This document shows positions 24,401 to 36,456 of a DNA stretch of 64,000 nucleotides, piece after piece; position 1 is the stretch's first letter, and each line of letters starts with the position of its first letter. A model generated the notes under the pieces. That model did no database searches. It saw only the letters and a program-made list of their open reading frames with translations, and was not told where the DNA came from. The stretch is from Adineta vaga. Lineage: Eukaryota; Rotifera. The position numbers and the translations under genes were made by a program. The DNA is taken from NCBI GenBank assembly GCA_021613535.1, contig CP075492.1:6200001-6264000 (forward strand), in the 5' to 3' direction.

Positions 24401-25426
24401 TTGATTCAATGTTGTTGAATAATTAACATATGAAATGATTGTATTCAAACACGTTTCATGAAAAAAACATTCCGTTGTTGTTTGAACTAATGATTCAATC
24501 GGCTCACAACCCGCATATATACCTGGTAAACTAACTGTTAGGGTTGGTTGTGAACTCATATTATAAAGTATTGGTCTCGGCCATACAGATCCTGCATATT
24601 TATATCGGTTGGTATCAGTATAAATACCTTTTGATATTCTAGATATTGTTTTACTACCATTATAACAATCAAAATTATAATCTTTTGAAAGCGTTTCATT
24701 ATAAATGATGTTAGCTATAACTAATTTTAATTCTAACCGTGTATTTCTTAAAAATTGGAAAACATAGTTTGTTTCTACTGCTGAAAATAATCGATTATTG
24801 ATTGACGCATGTCGAAATAAGTTGACTAGATCTTGGAATAATGGTGGTGTTGTTCGTTTGAATGTTTCAATAAAAGAGCCTGTTTGAATAATAAATGTAT
24901 GATTTGAAACTAATTGTGTAGTTATATATTGTAGTAAATTAAATTGTATTAAACTATCATCAATTGTCTGTTTTGCTTGTTGACATAAAGTTCGAAGAAT
25001 TTGAAATTCTAGAAAAGCACTGTGACGAAAATCAAGTTGATAAAAGTAACTAACATTCTCATAGAAGAGAAAATCAATCCAACGTTGACTAATAAAATCT
25101 GATGAACAAATTTCATGATATTCGACTTTAGGATTAATAAATTTTCCATATGAAATCGAAATATCCTGACATGGACATTCTAAAGTATTGGGATATTGAC
25201 TATGCAAATCTTCATATTGATTATAAGTAGGTTTAGATATTGTAATGATAGTTGTTTGTGTCCTAAATGATGTATATAGAGTGAATGCAAGTAAGATTGT
25301 GATTAACACAATGATATAAATTCGAGTGGACAGAATTTGATTACGGATGGTATGTTCATCATTTATATTATCTTCAAAGAAATTTATATTGGTCACATAT
25401 TGACCAAGCTGTCTGATGCGATGCAT
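21447..25426 (-). CDS. Three-module 2TM cysteine-rich membrane protein (array 2)
   Basis: Three large exons, 24094-25426, 22783-24024 and 21447-22726, join through introns of 69 and 56 nt. Both introns are phase 1 (donors g|gtatcg and a|gtatga, acceptors tttag and ttttag). The sum is 3,855 nt, exactly 1,285 codons with no frame break, so this is the cleaner of the two arrays. Each exon is one complete module with the cysteine pattern described for the plus-strand array. CPC...I...Y..F and YH[QE]ICSS.F....W are nearly invariant in the three copies. The GG in helix 2 is seen in the upstream two modules and weakened in the last. Many N-x-S/T sequons fit an extracellular loop. ATG at 25426 is the first in frame. 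Function unknown; a receptor or channel is possible. Confidence 0.8.
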
Positions 25427-26331
25427 TGAGAGAGCAAAAGAAACTGCTACAAAGATGCACTGAAGTGCCGTTTACTCTTTAGAAGAATGTAGTATACATA
25501 TATATATATATACGCATTCAATTGTTTGTTGGAAATAATTTTCCTAAGTTGTGTATGTATTGAAGTAAGAGCTTACAAGTTTTGTTTCTTTTTTTTATCT
25601 AGGTGTGTGTGTGTGTGTTTAATTTGTAAATGTCTTTGTTGATGAGAAATACGTATTTATTGATAGCATCATCATCACTTGAGAGGATTGACGTCATTAC
25701 TTCAAAATATTAATATGAGTAAAAGAAATGGATTTCATATTCTCTTTCAAGGAAAATGTCAAATTAATTTTCAACAAACATAATGTTGTATCAACAGATT
25801 TCGAACGTTACATACTTTACAAAATATTTTCATTGTTTTTAATAATTATTAGAAAACTTTTTTGAATGATCTGTAGAGAAATATGAGTGCAGAAGAGGAG
25901 AAAAATGACGTTGTTAAATAGTATGCTTATAGCATCATGGTCTACCAGCATAAATACATGAGATTTCTTTTTTTTATACATGTTTTTATGAAGAGTGGAT
26001 TCATTATGTGTTTTTATCATCAAACTGATGAAGTTCGATCAATAATTTTGTCGTTAGTGACAAATAATAACGAACTAATCTTTGTCATTCTATATACATT
26101 AGTTTGTATGGTTGCCTGGCGTTAACAACTTTTAGAAAGAAATACTCTCAATGATTATATCTTGATTTATTCATCGTTTGTTAATGTATTTTTCATTTAA
26201 CGATATTAGTACAATTCAAAGTTGTTTTTAATATGAAAAAACTTAAGAAAAAGAATAGTATATAACTATGGCATCGTAAGCACCATGGAATACATTTGTA
26301 CTGTTCTATAAGATTAAGAGAATCTGGCAAG
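25427..26331. other. Intergenic region with microsatellites
   Basis: Holds a (TA)n run at 25497-25512 and a (GT)n run at 25603-25618. A TATA-like TATATAA lies at 26259-26265, about 70 nt upstream of the secreted-protein ATG. No supported gene. Confidence 0.5.
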
Positions 26332-26695
26332 ATGAAGTTCATTCTTTTTGTTTTATTCGCTCTTATACTTACAGTCATCGGTAATCCAATCAGTCGAAAG
26401 TTAGAATGCACGAATATTTGAAGATAAATAAAGAAATCTTTTTTCTAGATGTCAATGTAAAGCTGTATCGAATACATATCATGTTCCATATCATTCATGG
26501 ACTATTTCATCATGCAAATTTTGTTCATGCAAAAATGCTGCTATGATTAATTGTGAACAAGCATGTAAGACAATGGTGGAAAGTTATGCACGAACGGGTT
26601 GTGGCAAAGGTATCCAAGGTAGTAAAGTAAAATATTCATGGAAAGCAAGTTCATGTTCAAGTGGCGTGAGCAATGTAGAATATACATGTGCATAA
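26332..26695 (+). CDS. Small secreted cysteine-rich protein
   Basis: Exons 26332-26399 and 26449-26695 flank a 49-nt intron and encode 104 residues. The first exon is a textbook signal peptide (MKFILFVLFALILTVIG). The mature part has ten cysteines, enough for five disulfides, beginning CQC and including a CKFCSC cluster, and ends TCA before the stop. The intron donor is gttaga, weaker than usual, but it is the only join that opens the second exon. A TATA-like box lies about 70 nt upstream. I do not recognise the fold; it could be a structural, defence or signalling peptide. Confidence 0.65.
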
Positions 26696-26906
26696 CTATG
26701 AACAGAAAAATACTATGCTTTGCTTTATAATATTATAATAAAATACTGTCCGAATGAAAAAATAGATAGTAGTCATAAAATAATCAGTATGATGCCCAAA
26801 AGAAGAATTGTGATGTTGCATAAATGCAGAAATATATGTATTGGCTTTTTCTCGAATTCGTATTCTGTAAGAAATCAATCGCTCGAATAATTTGTGAGGT
26901 TTTTGA

Positions 26907-28803
26907 TTATTTGGATGATTGATGTCGTCGATGCTTTTCAGCTTCTTGTTGAATCATTGCTTGTTGTACAGAAATCGTCAATGCTGGATTGAGATTTAAA
27001 GCGTATTCCATTAGAGATGTTGACATGTCATTAAAATCAATCATCACCTTGATGTACACTGTGTCATCACGAACGTACGGACTGTTGTCTTGTTGAAGTA
27101 ATGATAATAATGCAAATTTCGGTATACCACTAGCAACATTCATATCGGTTTGAGGACGTTGAAAACTATTGGAATGTAGATCTGGTCGAAATGAGTCGAT
27201 AATATGATTTTTCTGTGCAATTTGATTGTAAAGACAGAAGATTACTTTGTATTGAAATGGATATTTGAGAATAGCGTCGTATTCTCCTCGCATAACAACA
27301 AAAAATAAGGAGACATACGTTCCACGTGCATTTCCATCACCATTTAAATAGATACGAAGACACATCTTATATCCAGTTGCTGAAGTATAAAAAGGTGTAG
27401 AATATATCGATACTTGTTTTTCTGTTCGTGCATCGGCTATAACAAATCATTAGAAACATAGATGATATTTAAGTTCGAATGAATACAATTTCTGAATCAT
27501 TTTTTTTCTCTGACTCATTTTCTCATGAAATGCATTGCAAACTATGACATTGATTCATCAAGACTTACTTATCAAACCTCTTGTCAAAGCGAATGATGAT
27601 TTCTACCACGATAGTGTTACTTGTATTTCTCTAAATGGTCAAAATTCTTTTTGAAAAGGCAAGCATTTCGTTTGAAGAAGACCTCCATCTCTAATCGAAT
27701 CAGTCTGGATTTCTTATCAGTTATGATTCAATGGAAGATAAGGTTTCTCATATTGCGTATTACATACCTATTTTCGTATGAATATCATTGATTTTCCATG
27801 TGAATGTTCCATCATATGTGGTGCTCTCCAGTGCACTAATCTTTCCTTCTAATGATTCGATTTCTGTTTGAAGAGCTTCTTGACTAACTGCAATAGAATT
27901 TAGTACACCATTTTGTTCTTGAATTGATGTCTTCAATACTGAACACTCTTGTGATATACCATCTAGATTCGTTTTATGCCGTGTCGATTCATTAGTAAGA
28001 CGTTTTAGATCACCATTCAAAATATCAACACTTGTGGATAGAACATCAATTGTACTAACAATCTCTTCCAATTGATCAGTATCCATAGGTAACTTATTTT
28101 CAGTCATTGACTGATAAATTGATTGCAAAGGACGAATGATACTCATTAATACTAATTGATGATTTTTTGTGCGATAATGTTCATTTAACTTAGTACGAAA
28201 TATCTAAAAATGAGTTCTATGAAGTTAAATTATAATGAAATAGAACTACGTACGAGATCTGTACATCCAAAATGATTTAAAGGACAATGTATAGTAATTT
28301 TCTCGCAATGATACAATTGATGTCGATTCAGATCATCGATGAAAAGAAATTTTTCGTTACAATAAACACAGATCGGGTTCGAATGTGTTTCATTTAAATG
28401 TTTCTAAGAAAAAGAATTTTTATGTGCAAAATCAAAAAAAATCTAATAGAAAGAATTTACTTGGTAATTTTTCAATTGATTATTCCAATCACAATATGCA
28501 CATGAAATCTGCAATGTTTTCATGTCATTTTGAAAGCCTCGATCGCGTTTCAATTCTTTCCTAGATATTCTCTGATGACATTCTACACATGTAATTATAT
28601 CACTAGAAAGAAAAGCAAAAAAACACTGAAAAAACAAAATTTATAATCAAATTAATTTACTCTGACTGTTCATCAGCACAAGACTGACATAGACGATGAC
28701 CACAATCAGTTAGTTGAATTGGGTCTCGTAATAGTAATGAACATTTTGGACAAATATATATTGATTGAAAAGAATCTATGTTTTGTACTCGTGTTCCAAC
28801 CAT
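26907..28803 (-). CDS. TRAF-like protein (RING, zinc fingers, coiled coil, MATH)
   Basis: ATG at 28803 opens a RING finger split by an intron (YICPKCSLLL, DCGHRLCQSC, then TCVEC). TRAF-type zinc fingers follow in short exons (SCAYC near 28490, NPICVYC near 28370, HCPLNHFGC near 28290). A coiled coil spans 27760-28146, and a C-terminal MATH/TRAF domain is at 26907-27437 (TFTWKI at its start, GYKMCLRIYLNGDG inside). TRAF proteins are cytosolic E3 ligase adaptors that trimerise and bind receptor tails. The intron before the MATH domain, about 27438-27770, is unusually long for this window. Stop TAA is at 26907-26909. Confidence 0.88.
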
Positions 28804-29569
28804 TTTAGTTCTTCTGATTTGAAATAGGTTCTCTAGACTACTAGTTTGTCGTAATTGATCGAAAAGATATGAGCTGAATCGTTCACATTTGTTAATTTAA
28901 TTCTTTTTTATGTAATTAATACTTAAATTCTGATTTATACCAGTAATCTATATTCAAAATATGTTTAAAATGAATGAAATAACGCATCAATTTATATATT
29001 TCTTAAGAAAAAAACAAACGTAATAAAGATGAGTCACGACATCTTAGTTGGAAAAAACCAACGTTTCTTTTCACGACGTTATTATGTTATTTTTAGCATT
29101 TATGCGTTCTAATTGTGTACTGATTCGTACCTTGAGTTCCGTAGAAGTACTGGATTTTTTCTACAACCATCGACAGATCAATATCGTAATGTTGTTCTAG
29201 AACAAACATAAATAAACAACTTTTTAACCTTAAGTATTAAGTTTAAAGGATGGTAATATTGCACGAGTCATACGTCAAGACTTCTCATAAAAACATGAGT
29301 TTATCAGATCAATTAAGAGCGTTGCATTATTTTTTTTTAAATAAATTTTAGCAATTAAATGCAATCGATATGTGTTAAGAACATCATAGAATTTGTATTT
29401 TTTTCTTAGACGTTATTAAAATTTTATTCAGGTAATTACATTTTAGTAATAGCATACGATCATATGGCTTATCATATTTTTCAGAGAGTGTAGATGAACT
29501 AGGTATGAATGTTCCGTTTATTCAGAATTTGTTTTTTATCAAACCACCAAAAGTTTTAATTGGTTTTTC
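28804..29569. other. Intergenic region
   Basis: Upstream of the TRAF gene. AT-rich, with no coding frame supported. Confidence 0.4.
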
Positions 29570-30990
29570 CATTGCTATTTCTCCCTACTTGCAGAATGTC
29601 AATAAAGTTTTGTGTTTGTTTCGTTCGTAAATGTTCATTACCCAATACATTTGTCAAGATTTCTTTAGCTTTGAGAGCATGCTGTAATGCACGTCTATCA
29701 AGATGATTTTCTGGTAGAGAGATAACCATAATAGATAAGGCTTTATGACAGGAACCCAGAGCTCTCTCGCTATCTTTCCTTGTTGTAGTAAAAGAAGAGT
29801 GATGTTATTCATTTGATACATCAACTTTCCGAATTTCTCCCAGAATGATAAATTTACAAGAAAGTGTCAACGCTTGTATCTAGCCAACTTTTCTAGTTGT
29901 TTATCGTCTGTCTTTGTCAAATTGAGATTAATTCGCCAGATATTTTCATTTGCTTTTTGTATAGAACGAATTCGAAAGGCAGTACCCATTGAGAAGAGAT
30001 ACTCTTTTTCTGTACCTTCGAAGACATTCAAATGCTCGATATTTGCATAAGGAGTTACTGAAGATTCTAATGGATTAACATCGATTTGAAAGAGAACAGC
30101 TACTGTGTCAGGATCGCCCAACGAAGCTTCTGCATAGAAAAGTCCAATATTTTCCTTCACACTTGTCAAGAGAAATGTATTCATCGAGAGTAGACCACCT
30201 CTATTTGATTTTAATTTGTTGAAAATCATCATGAGATAACACTTGCTCTCGACATAATATCAATTTATCACTTTTAAAGCTGCTTTCTGCTGGTAAACAA
30301 CCTAGTTCCATATGAAGATCACGGATAGATCATCGAAATGCATACAAAGTCAGATGTTCTTGAGTACGAAGAGCTTTGTTAATCATTCTATATAAGAAAG
30401 TATCATGCGTAGCATTGTTGATATGATCGTCGATCGAATTCAGAGATAATATTCAATTCAGGTGCGTTATTCTTGTACTGTTCACGTGCAAAATCAATCA
30501 ATTCTCGTCTATAATCGTCGGTTGTTTCCAGTACGAGTTCTTTAAATAATTGAACGTACATGAAAGAGGTTTCCTGTTTATTATTTTTTTGAAAAGAAGA
30601 ATCAAGAGGAGCGATATCAAAACCAGTGGAATCATGTTCAGTCTTGCGAATATCTCTCTTCAATGGTTCGCAAAGAGAAGCAATAGTTTTATAAGTTCCT
30701 TTAATGGTTCGATATTGTTGAATCCATTCTGCTCTAACTCATGATAATCTTTGCTGAAAATATATATGGCGACTAGTTGAACAAAGCTGTAAATTATCGA
30801 TGTTAAAGTTTGACTGAAAGATCTCTCGATATGATGAAATGTATTTTTCATGACGAATACGTGCTATCCATTCAATGGCAAAATTTTCACTAAGTTGCTG
30901 ACGGAGTTGAAAACATTGTCTGTGAGAAGAACTAGTTCTCTGATGTTCTTCCCTATTTTGCGCGTAATCTGTTCTTGTAGATTTATGTAA
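29570..30990 (-). pseudogene. Decayed ART-TPR copy
   Basis: Fragments of the same family as the two plus-strand ART-TPR genes lie in order but in different frames. They are an N-terminal segment (30660-30851, AIYIFSKD), the block before the ART core (30403-30663), the ART core (29867-30232, with SRGGLLSMNTFL and TEKEYLFSMG), then about one TPR (29600-29780). The Arg motif reads CREQ rather than YRGQ, and most TPRs are gone. Stops and shifts separate every block, unlike the single-base breaks elsewhere in the window. This is a real relic. Confidence 0.75.
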
Positions 30991-32675
30991 CGAGAATGTT
31001 TGAGCAGCTGTGACTTAAAGTAAAGTTAGATAAGAAGTATATTACTATTTATTTGTTTTTCGTAACACAAGTACGCATTTGACAACACTTTCTACATAGA
31101 AGTTTTCTTTTTGTGACTGTCAATATGTCGAAAATACATAGTGTTAATGCAAATGGATAAAACACGTTACGGAAGACTTACAATTTACTAAATTATACAA
31201 AAATGATGTGAAAAAAGAAATTTTTTATCATGTATGTACGCATATTATCATAAATGTCACAAAAGCTACTCCACGCAACGGATAAATAACTTTGAAGCAG
31301 GGTAATGGTGTCGGTGTGCTTGTTTTCTTTATTCACAATTTGCATCCACACCCACACCCTCAAACTACCTGACTCCCAATAAAATTCATATTTTTGAACC
31401 GTTCACATTTTAAGCAGGCCGTATTTTCTTATTTCATACCTCATAACTCCATCAGAAAGTATCATAAGCGAAACTCTACGGCATCTACCACCTTGACAAC
31501 CATAGCGACGGCAACAACAAGCGTTCTCCAAAAAACTACACATAGCATAAGAACAGATATTCTCTTTTGTCGTATTCTATAACTACCAATTTCCACCAAA
31601 ACATCTGCTTAGCTAATATAACTGCCAGTTTCGTGCTTTCCCCAAAGTAACACTACCTACTGATGTACAAATACTGCTTATGGAACTAATTAACATTGCC
31701 AGGCATCTCCACCAACTGAGAAAGACATACCCAAAAGAAACGCAAACACCAATTCACATTTCCACCTCTATCCCCGAAAATTGTTTAGTTTTCATCAAAA
31801 CACTCAATTAATTCTCTACAAAACAACTTGGACATTGACTTTCTTTCCTATATTTCATCTCATACGATTCTGACACCCACAAAAATAATTCACATTCCTC
31901 CACCGACCCATCCCTTCCTTAAGCCGCTATACAATCTACATACTGAGTTTTCCATCCTAAACCAGCCCAAACGCATCGCACTCTAATCGAGCATATACGA
32001 AGTATAAGTAAAGAATTTATAATCCGAGAAAGAATGCTATCTTCGATACCATTCTTTTTCTCTTTTGCTTGTTTTTCTTCCTATATATGTATATGCGCGA
32101 TATAGTGTACGGCGGTGATTTCTCCTTTTTGTTCTTTTTGATATATATCACACCAGAGTCCTGCAGGCAGGCTCACACGGACTTGTAGCAAGCGTATGTA
32201 GTTATGTACGTAGGAAGAAAAACAGTCCTCTTTTTTTCATCTTTATGATGCAATACATAGAAAAGAAACAACGTAATCACAATGCATAGTAATGTTGACG
32301 TATCTTCACTTTAGAAAAGTATGACGTCAGTTTATGTGAATCATTGACGAATGAAAGAAAAGAACAGGAGAAATCCATTTGATTGAGTATATACATATAT
32401 ATATATATGATCTTTGATACAGACCGTGTAAAAACTTATCTTCATTATTAATATAGATACGTACATGGTATTTGACTCATTATCGAATACTATCTATATT
32501 TCTTTAACTATTCCATAGGCTAAAAAGACTGAGGTGAACTTGGTATATTTTGATGAGTCATATCAGTGTTTGTTTTTGTTCTTCCGACATATTCAGAATA
32601 CACATGTTTAGTGTTCACATTTCGTCTACTTCAAACATATTTTTTTATTTAATATAGGAAACAACACACAGCAAT
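30991..32675. other. Long intergenic region with a C/A-rich segment
   Basis: A block of C-rich hexamer steps (ATCCACACCCACACCCTC) occurs near 31346-31363. From there to about 32000 the plus strand is rich in C and A and poor in G, unlike the flanks. A (TA)n run lies near 32392-32408. An acceptor-like AATATAG at 32652-32658 may end a 5' UTR intron of the next gene. No coding frame is supported. Confidence 0.5.
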
Positions 32676-34266
32676 ATGTCGTCACAATCTAATGAGCTTT
32701 CTAGAGATGAAACATCTACTGCTACATACAAGGAAATACGTAAAGTTTTGGACGGACCCAGATATCTTCTGATTATCAAATTACCACTTTTCTTTATCGT
32801 TATTGTACTTTATATCATTTATAAAATTCTTCAACTTATACTCCTGCACTTCCCTTATTTGTGTTATAATGCTGCGAAAATATCAATACAATTTTTCGTG
32901 AAAATTTGTTTCTATACTATCATAATCTGTCAAAGTCTGGTAACAATTACTCAACAATGGATTACACAGTTCTTTAAAACTAAATTATTACCCATGGTAA
33001 TCTTCATATTTGATGATGTTTTTCTTGCCGTTGTGAAACAGATACCATGGATAGTCAGTCTAGTTTTACGAACAGCTACACGATACTATCTTCTATATAT
33101 CATTACACCAGTTTCTACGTTGATAAATTGTGCATTTGACATTTTGTCTAAAACTTCGACTTATGTGTTTATTCAACTTAAAACACCGTGCATACGATTA
33201 TGGCAGATATCCACGAAAATAATGAGTGTACTCATTTTTGATTATATTTGGCCATTTTCCTACAGCGTTACAATAATACTTGTGACAAATATTTACAGTC
33301 ATGGTCTTTTACCATTATATAGAATAAGAGGAGAAATCTTACAAATGACTTATCGTTCATTCTATGAATTTATTTGCTTTATCCTTAAGCATATATCTCT
33401 TGTGATAGAATACCTTTCCCATGAATTCGAAATCATCTCTTATCGACTGCGATGTCTTATATACATTATGTTCAGCTATACATTATCATGTAGAATTACC
33501 AACGATTCTAGTTATAAAGTATATTGTACCTATGGTATGGCATGGACTATACCGATTGGTTCTTATTATTACTGAGACGATGATATATATACTTGAACAA
33601 CTTTACTTCATAGGAAAAGCGATTTATTCTCATGTACTAGATGTCCTAATCACATTCTGCTCAATCATCTATATACATATCTTAAAACCACTGGTGCGAG
33701 TAATAAGATATATTGCACCAGTAATCTGGTACAAATTAAAACAATTGGCCATTGATATTATCGCACTTATACAACATATATATCAGCGTTTATGGCATGC
33801 ATTGTCAGTTATTTACATTCAGTTTATAAAACCTACTCAGCAACTAATAAGTGAGGTCATGCGAATACTTTGGCAAATATTGTATCAATCCGCTCTCAGT
33901 ATTAGTCAGATTGAACCATATATACGTGACTATGTAGTTAATATATGTAACATCGTCTATGTACAATGCCGAACCATTTGTGTTCAAGTCATTACTGATG
34001 TGCCAATCATTTGTGGTGAAATTTATCGACCTACATCAAATTTCATATGGCATACATCGAGTGTAATACATCGATCGCTATATCAGGATATACTACCATC
34101 ATTAGGTCATATGCTTTCTGCAATACGAATAAGTGTTGTTGACATGTTCATGTTGCTGACAACGGTTGTGGCTGCGGTACGGACTATGATAGGAGCAACT
34201 ATTTTGACAGTTAGTTCAACATGGAGAACTATCGGATTGATACTGCGTAACAATAATGATGCATGA
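32676..34266 (+). CDS. Hydrophobic helical-repeat protein, frameshifted
   Basis: Two overlapping frames make one protein of about 530 residues; homology between its own repeats shows the frame changes at about 33421-33460. The N-terminus is polar, then almost the whole chain is Ile/Leu/Tyr/Val-rich helix. A repeat of about 63 residues is visible: VIKYIVPMVW in one copy and VIRYIAPVIW in the next, each with CS.I...H or a similar segment before it. It could be a polytopic or membrane-embedded amphipathic protein. There is no signal peptide and no family that I recognise. ATG at 32676 is the first in frame. The stop at 34266 is followed by AT-rich DNA. Confidence 0.6.
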
Positions 34267-34609
34267 AACTTTTTATTAGTTTAATATTTTTTGATTAAAA
34301 ACAACTTTATATAAGAATAGTTTATACGCGTATTTGTTAGAAATAAAACCATCATATTAATTTAGAGAAAAAATATCTATTCGGAAAAAAATATTTGTAA
34401 CATGTACTTGTTAAATCATCAAAGATAAAAAGTACGCTGTTATCAAGATTTGATTGAAATATAATCTTATAAATGCCAATAATTGAAAAGATTTAAAGTA
34501 TCATTTCATTTCTGTTACATATAAAATATCTAAAATTTGAATTCGGATTTTCATGGTGTATATATACCATTATATGATACACTAGTAATCTAGAAGGTGA
34601 TAGTACAGG

Positions 34610-36133
34610 ATGCGTTCAATAATCATATTTATAGTATCCATTTGTTTGACGAATATTTCATTCATCTCCACTCAAGATCCAATTGGTCTTCGAGTATCTG
34701 CAACTCTACGTGATATTCGATTAGGTACTGCAGTACTCGTTGACAATTTGAAAAACAATGTTGATAGTGGCAAATATATTTCGAATATAAAGAAGAATTA
34801 TCAATGGGTAGTTGCAGAAGTTGGTATGAAACCAAAACAGATATGGTTAAGTGAGAATAGTTACAATTGGGCTGTTGGAGATTGGCTCGTTGGTTCTCCA
34901 TCGAATTCGATCGGTTGGATTCAACAGAATGGATTACAATTGAGAGGACATAATTTACTTTGGCCAGGTGATAACTTTATGCCACCATGGTTACTTCAAC
35001 AAGAATCAACAATAACACCTGATAAAGCGAAATCTCTCTTACAAAATTATATTACTACAGTAGTTACTCGTTATCGAGGCAAAATTGCTGGATGGGATGT
35101 AGTAAATGAAGCGATCGACGATTGGGATAGTAGTCGTCCATTTAATTTACGTGATTCTTTTTGGTTTCGAAAACTAGGTCGTGATTTTATAAAATATGCG
35201 TTCATATTCGCTCATAATGCTGATCCGAATGTTGAATTATTCTATAATGATTATAGTATCGAACGTATTAGCTTAAAAGCAAATCGTACACTTGAATTAG
35301 TAAATTGGTTAAAATCCGAAGGAGTAACAGTACATGGTATTGGTATGCAATGGCATATTGATGTTACGAAAACAGTTACACCTGGTGATTTGTATTATCA
35401 AAATGCTCAACGATTTATTGATCAAGGATATGACATTTTAGTTACTGAACTTGATATATCTGTTCCAATGAGAAATGGAAAACCTATCAATCCAACAGAT
35501 ATTGAAAAACAAGGCGCTCTATATCGTTCACTTCTACAATATGCTCTTCATTTTCATCCGAAATGTCATGGTTTGCTTACATGGGGTTTTACTGATCGTT
35601 ACAGTTGGTTGCCAGCTTTTTCTAACAATACGAAAGGTGATGCTTTACCCTTCGATGCAGCATACCTACCTAAACCAGCTTATTGGAAAATGCAAGAAGA
35701 ATTAGCACGTGTTTTAACTGATGGTACCTATTGTCTTTCACCACAATCACAATCGAATAAATGCCTTGGTGCAGCGAATGATGTTGCTAGTGAAAATGTT
35801 CAACTGTACGATGGTGCATGTAAAACTGATAATCAAAAATGGAATATTACTTGGCTTGGTGATGGAACGTATCGTTTATCTCCAATTAGTATTAATACTC
35901 GTGCACTCAGTGTTTTTAATGTAACTACGACAGTTGGAGGCGTTCAAACAACTATTTGGTCAAATAATATCAATCAAGAATGGGTTCTAACATCGACAGG
36001 TAACAATGTATATCGTATTGGACCACGTAGTGCCTGGTTACGAGTTATAGCTATAGTTAGTGGAACGCAAAACATTGGTATCATTGATTATACAAGTAGC
36101 AATGAGCAAAATTGGATTTTAACTAGTATCTAA
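34610..36133 (+). CDS. Secreted GH10 xylanase with ricin-type lectin tail
   Basis: One intronless frame of 507 codons. Residues 1-21 are a signal peptide. Residues about 25-365 are a glycoside hydrolase family 10 barrel: GHNLLWP, GWDVVNEAIDDW with the acid/base Glu, GIGMQWHID and VTELDIS with the nucleophile Glu, then LTWGFTDRYSW. This cleaves beta-1,4-xylan. Residues about 375-507 form a ricin-B/CBM13-like domain (QSNKCLGA, NQKWNI, NQEWVL, EQNWIL) that likely binds sugar. A TATA-like stretch lies at 34558-34568, and AATAAA follows at 36178-36183, 45 nt past the stop. Plant-wall enzymes in bdelloids are generally horizontally acquired, and the lack of introns fits, but the promoter and polyA signal look domesticated. 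Confidence 0.93.
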   Translation: MRSIIIFIVSICLTNISFISTQDPIGLRVSATLRDIRLGTAVLVDNLKNNVDSGKYISNIKKNYQWVVAEVGMKPKQIWLSENSYNWAVGDWLVGSPSNSIGWIQQNGLQLRGHNLLWPGDNFMPPWLLQQESTITPDKAKSLLQNYITTVVTRYRGKIAGWDVVNEAIDDWDSSRPFNLRDSFWFRKLGRDFIKYAFIFAHNADPNVELFYNDYSIERISLKANRTLELVNWLKSEGVTVHGIGMQWHIDVTKTVTPGDLYYQNAQRFIDQGYDILVTELDISVPMRNGKPINPTDIEKQGALYRSLLQYALHFHPKCHGLLTWGFTDRYSWLPAFSNNTKGDALPFDAAYLPKPAYWKMQEELARVLTDGTYCLSPQSQSNKCLGAANDVASENVQLYDGACKTDNQKWNITWLGDGTYRLSPISINTRALSVFNVTTTVGGVQTTIWSNNINQEWVLTSTGNNVYRIGPRSAWLRVIAIVSGTQNIGIIDYTSSNEQNWILTSI

Positions 36134-36273
36134 AGAGTATTGTATTGATACAAGCTGTGCGATAGAGATTCTATTTAAATAAACTGGGATACAAAGGTGA
36201 ATGTACATATGTTGTTTTTTAATATAAAATATTTAATAAGAAAAAAAACAGAATTTATTGTTGGAAAATGATA

Positions 36274-36456
36274 TTAATAAAATCCATTATATCCATATGA
36301 TGCACCATATGGACTAGAAAACGCACCATGATTATTAGGATTTCCAAATCCGAAATTGCCATAATGATGATGATGCCACAATTCATAAGCACCTAATCCA
36401 ACAGCACCAACTAAAGCTGCATCAAGAAATGGATGTTGAAGATGATGGTGATGCAT
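36274..36456 (-). CDS. Short His/Gly/Tyr-rich peptide
   Basis: A 60-codon frame from the ATG at 36456 starts MHHHHLQHPFLDAALVG, has a small Ala/Gly-rich hydrophobic segment, a second run of four His, then a Gly/Asn/Tyr/Phe tail ending YGYNGFY. A minus-strand AATAAA (36254-36259) sits just past the stop, which supports transcription. The shape, a hydrophobic glycine segment then HHHH and GNFGFG, recalls short glycine/tyrosine-rich proteins of many invertebrates. Metal binding through His is possible. Function unknown. Confidence 0.55.
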   Translation of the reverse strand: MHHHHLQHPFLDAALVGAVGLGAYELWHHHHYGNFGFGNPNNHGAFSSPYGASYGYNGFY

